31,282 nucleotides of DNA from an uncultured Prevotellaceae bacterium. GTDB taxonomy: Bacteria; Bacteroidota; Bacteroidia; Bacteroidales; Bacteroidaceae. Position numbers and translations under genes: made by a program. Numbering within the stretch: the stretch's first letter is position 1; each line of letters starts with the position of its first letter. Positions 30,833-31,282 of the stretch are shown here, piece by piece. Under the pieces are notes generated by a model that saw only the letters and a list, made by a program, of their open reading frames with translations, ran no database searches and was not told the DNA's origin. The stretch covers positions 1 through 31,282 of the forward strand of contig CALFJG010000066.1 in assembly GCA_937877625.1 (NCBI GenBank). The letters are read 5' to 3'.

Positions 30833-30840
30833 CAAAGTTA
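30833..30840 (-). promoter_or_regulatory. Probable -7 box for the S9 peptidase
   Basis: The minus strand reads TAACTTTGCC, an exact TAnnTTTG match about 31 bp upstream of the chosen start codon. The -33 region has no clear TTTG. It supports the start at 30802 over a longer frame. Confidence 0.6.
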
Positions 30841-30860
30841 GTGTTTTTGAAGTATGCCAC

Positions 30861-30882
30861 ATAGGCTGCGGCTCGGCAAAAG
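30861..30882. repeat. 22-bp direct repeat, first copy
   Basis: ATAGGCTGCGGCTCGGCAAA plus AG occurs here and identically at 31261-31282, the end of the window. A shorter variant, AGGCTGCGGCTCGGCA, lies at 31180-31195. All three are in the same orientation, around the repeat-rich region upstream of the S9 gene. Confidence 0.8.
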
Positions 30883-30925
30883 AGATCTGGACGGCAGAGT
30901 TTTTTTTGTGTGCCTTGAAAAATTT

Positions 30926-31033
30926 TTTCAGAGCCGTCCGGAAAAAATTTCAAAGCACTTGAAAAAAATTTCAAAGCACTTGAAAAAAAAATCAAGCCGT
31001 CCGGAATAATTTTTCAAGGGGCTAAAAAAATAA
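30926..31033. repeat. 21-22-bp tandem array upstream of the S9 gene
   Basis: Units start at 30926, 30948, 30969, 30990 and 31012, so they are 21 or 22 bp apart. The two central units (TTTCAAAGCACTTGAAAAAA plus A) are identical and internally palindromic (TTTCAA...TTGAAA). The flanking units contain GAGCCGTCCGGA and AAGCCGTCCGGA instead. On the minus strand they would read as seven-residue repeats (FFSSALK), with no other sign of coding. Confidence 0.75.
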
Positions 31034-31035
31034 TC

Positions 31036-31083
31036 CGCAATGCCGGAGCGCACGCGAGTCGCAATGCCGGAGCGCACGCGGCT
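31036..31083. repeat. 24-bp tandem duplication
   Basis: Two 24-bp units, each beginning CGCAATGCCGGAGCGCACGC, lie head to tail at 31036-31059 and 31060-31083. They differ only near the end (GAGT versus GGCT). The rest of the sequence to 31282 is non-coding as far as can be seen, apart from the direct-repeat copies noted at 31180 and 31261. Confidence 0.8.
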
Positions 31084-31260
31084 CGCGTGCTATGTCCCAA
31101 AGAGCATAAAAAAACAGAACCTTGCCGTCGTAGCTTTTGCCCTTACAGGGCAATGCAGGCGAGCCGCCTGCGCTCCGGCAGGCTGCGGCTCGGCAGAGAA
31201 AAGAAAAACTGCGTATTTCCTTTTCTCTGCGCTCGCCTTGCACTACTTTGCTTCGCGAAG

Positions 31261-31282
31261 ATAGGCTGCGGCTCGGCAAAAG
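31261..31282. repeat. 22-bp direct repeat, second copy
   Basis: This is identical to the sequence at 30861-30882, 400 bp away in the same orientation. It runs to the last base of the window, so its true extent is unknown. Confidence 0.8.

Overview
The window reads as chromosomal DNA of a Bacteroidales bacterium, most likely Prevotellaceae-like. Supporting this are the TAnnTTTG-type -7 boxes upstream of several genes, the lack of clear Shine-Dalgarno sequences, a menaquinone gene (menA), a Suf cluster, a serine-type sulfatase, a DUF1460 amidase, and two giant secreted proteins with tails resembling type IX secretion (T9SS) sorting domains. Genus cannot be fixed from the sequence alone. I see no rRNA, tRNA, CRISPR array, phage gene or transposase gene.

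Layout. 383-1968 (+): HAD phosphatase and menA. 5585-1983 (-): a tight run of secreted S8 protease, xseA, xseB and trmB. 7452-5896 (-): secreted sulfatase with a good promoter. 9012-7732 (-): glyA. 9697-10584 (+): lipoprotein amidase-like DUF1460 protein, converging on a long leftward cluster that starts at sufC (16735) and runs sufC-sufD-sufS-rnhB-tadA-yraN-MATE. 17115-24372 (+): two tandem ~1180-residue secreted multidomain paralogues, each with its own promoter and terminator. 25028-26023 (+): secreted GH43-like glycoside hydrolase. 26313-28932 (+): MATE transporter, cytidylate-kinase-like protein and YfcE-type phosphoesterase. 30802-28982 (-): S9 prolyl-oligopeptidase-family peptidase.

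The most unusual content is between the genes. At least four families of small non-coding repeats are present. R1 is a ~100-bp element with terminal inverted repeats and two inner hairpins: four full-length copies, one clear partial copy and one or two weaker solo ends. Every copy next to a gene start has the same orientation relative to that gene, and several sit in the probable 5' leader. R2 is a long hairpin nested inside one R1 copy, with a half copy elsewhere. R3 is a ~75-bp element that exactly fills the rnhB-tadA gap and flanks the GH43 gene. R4 is a ~210-250-bp MITE-like element in two copies with inverted interiors. There are also two intergenic arrays with 21-22-bp periodicity, one containing a perfect 30-bp-arm hairpin, and a 15-bp inverted repeat bracketing the probable GH43 promoter, which is a candidate invertible promoter.

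Together the genes describe a glycan- and protein-degrading anaerobe-type lifestyle (sulfatase, GH43, S8 and S9 peptidases, giant surface proteins with carbohydrate-binding-like modules) next to housekeeping functions (Fe-S assembly, tRNA modification, DNA repair, one-carbon metabolism).
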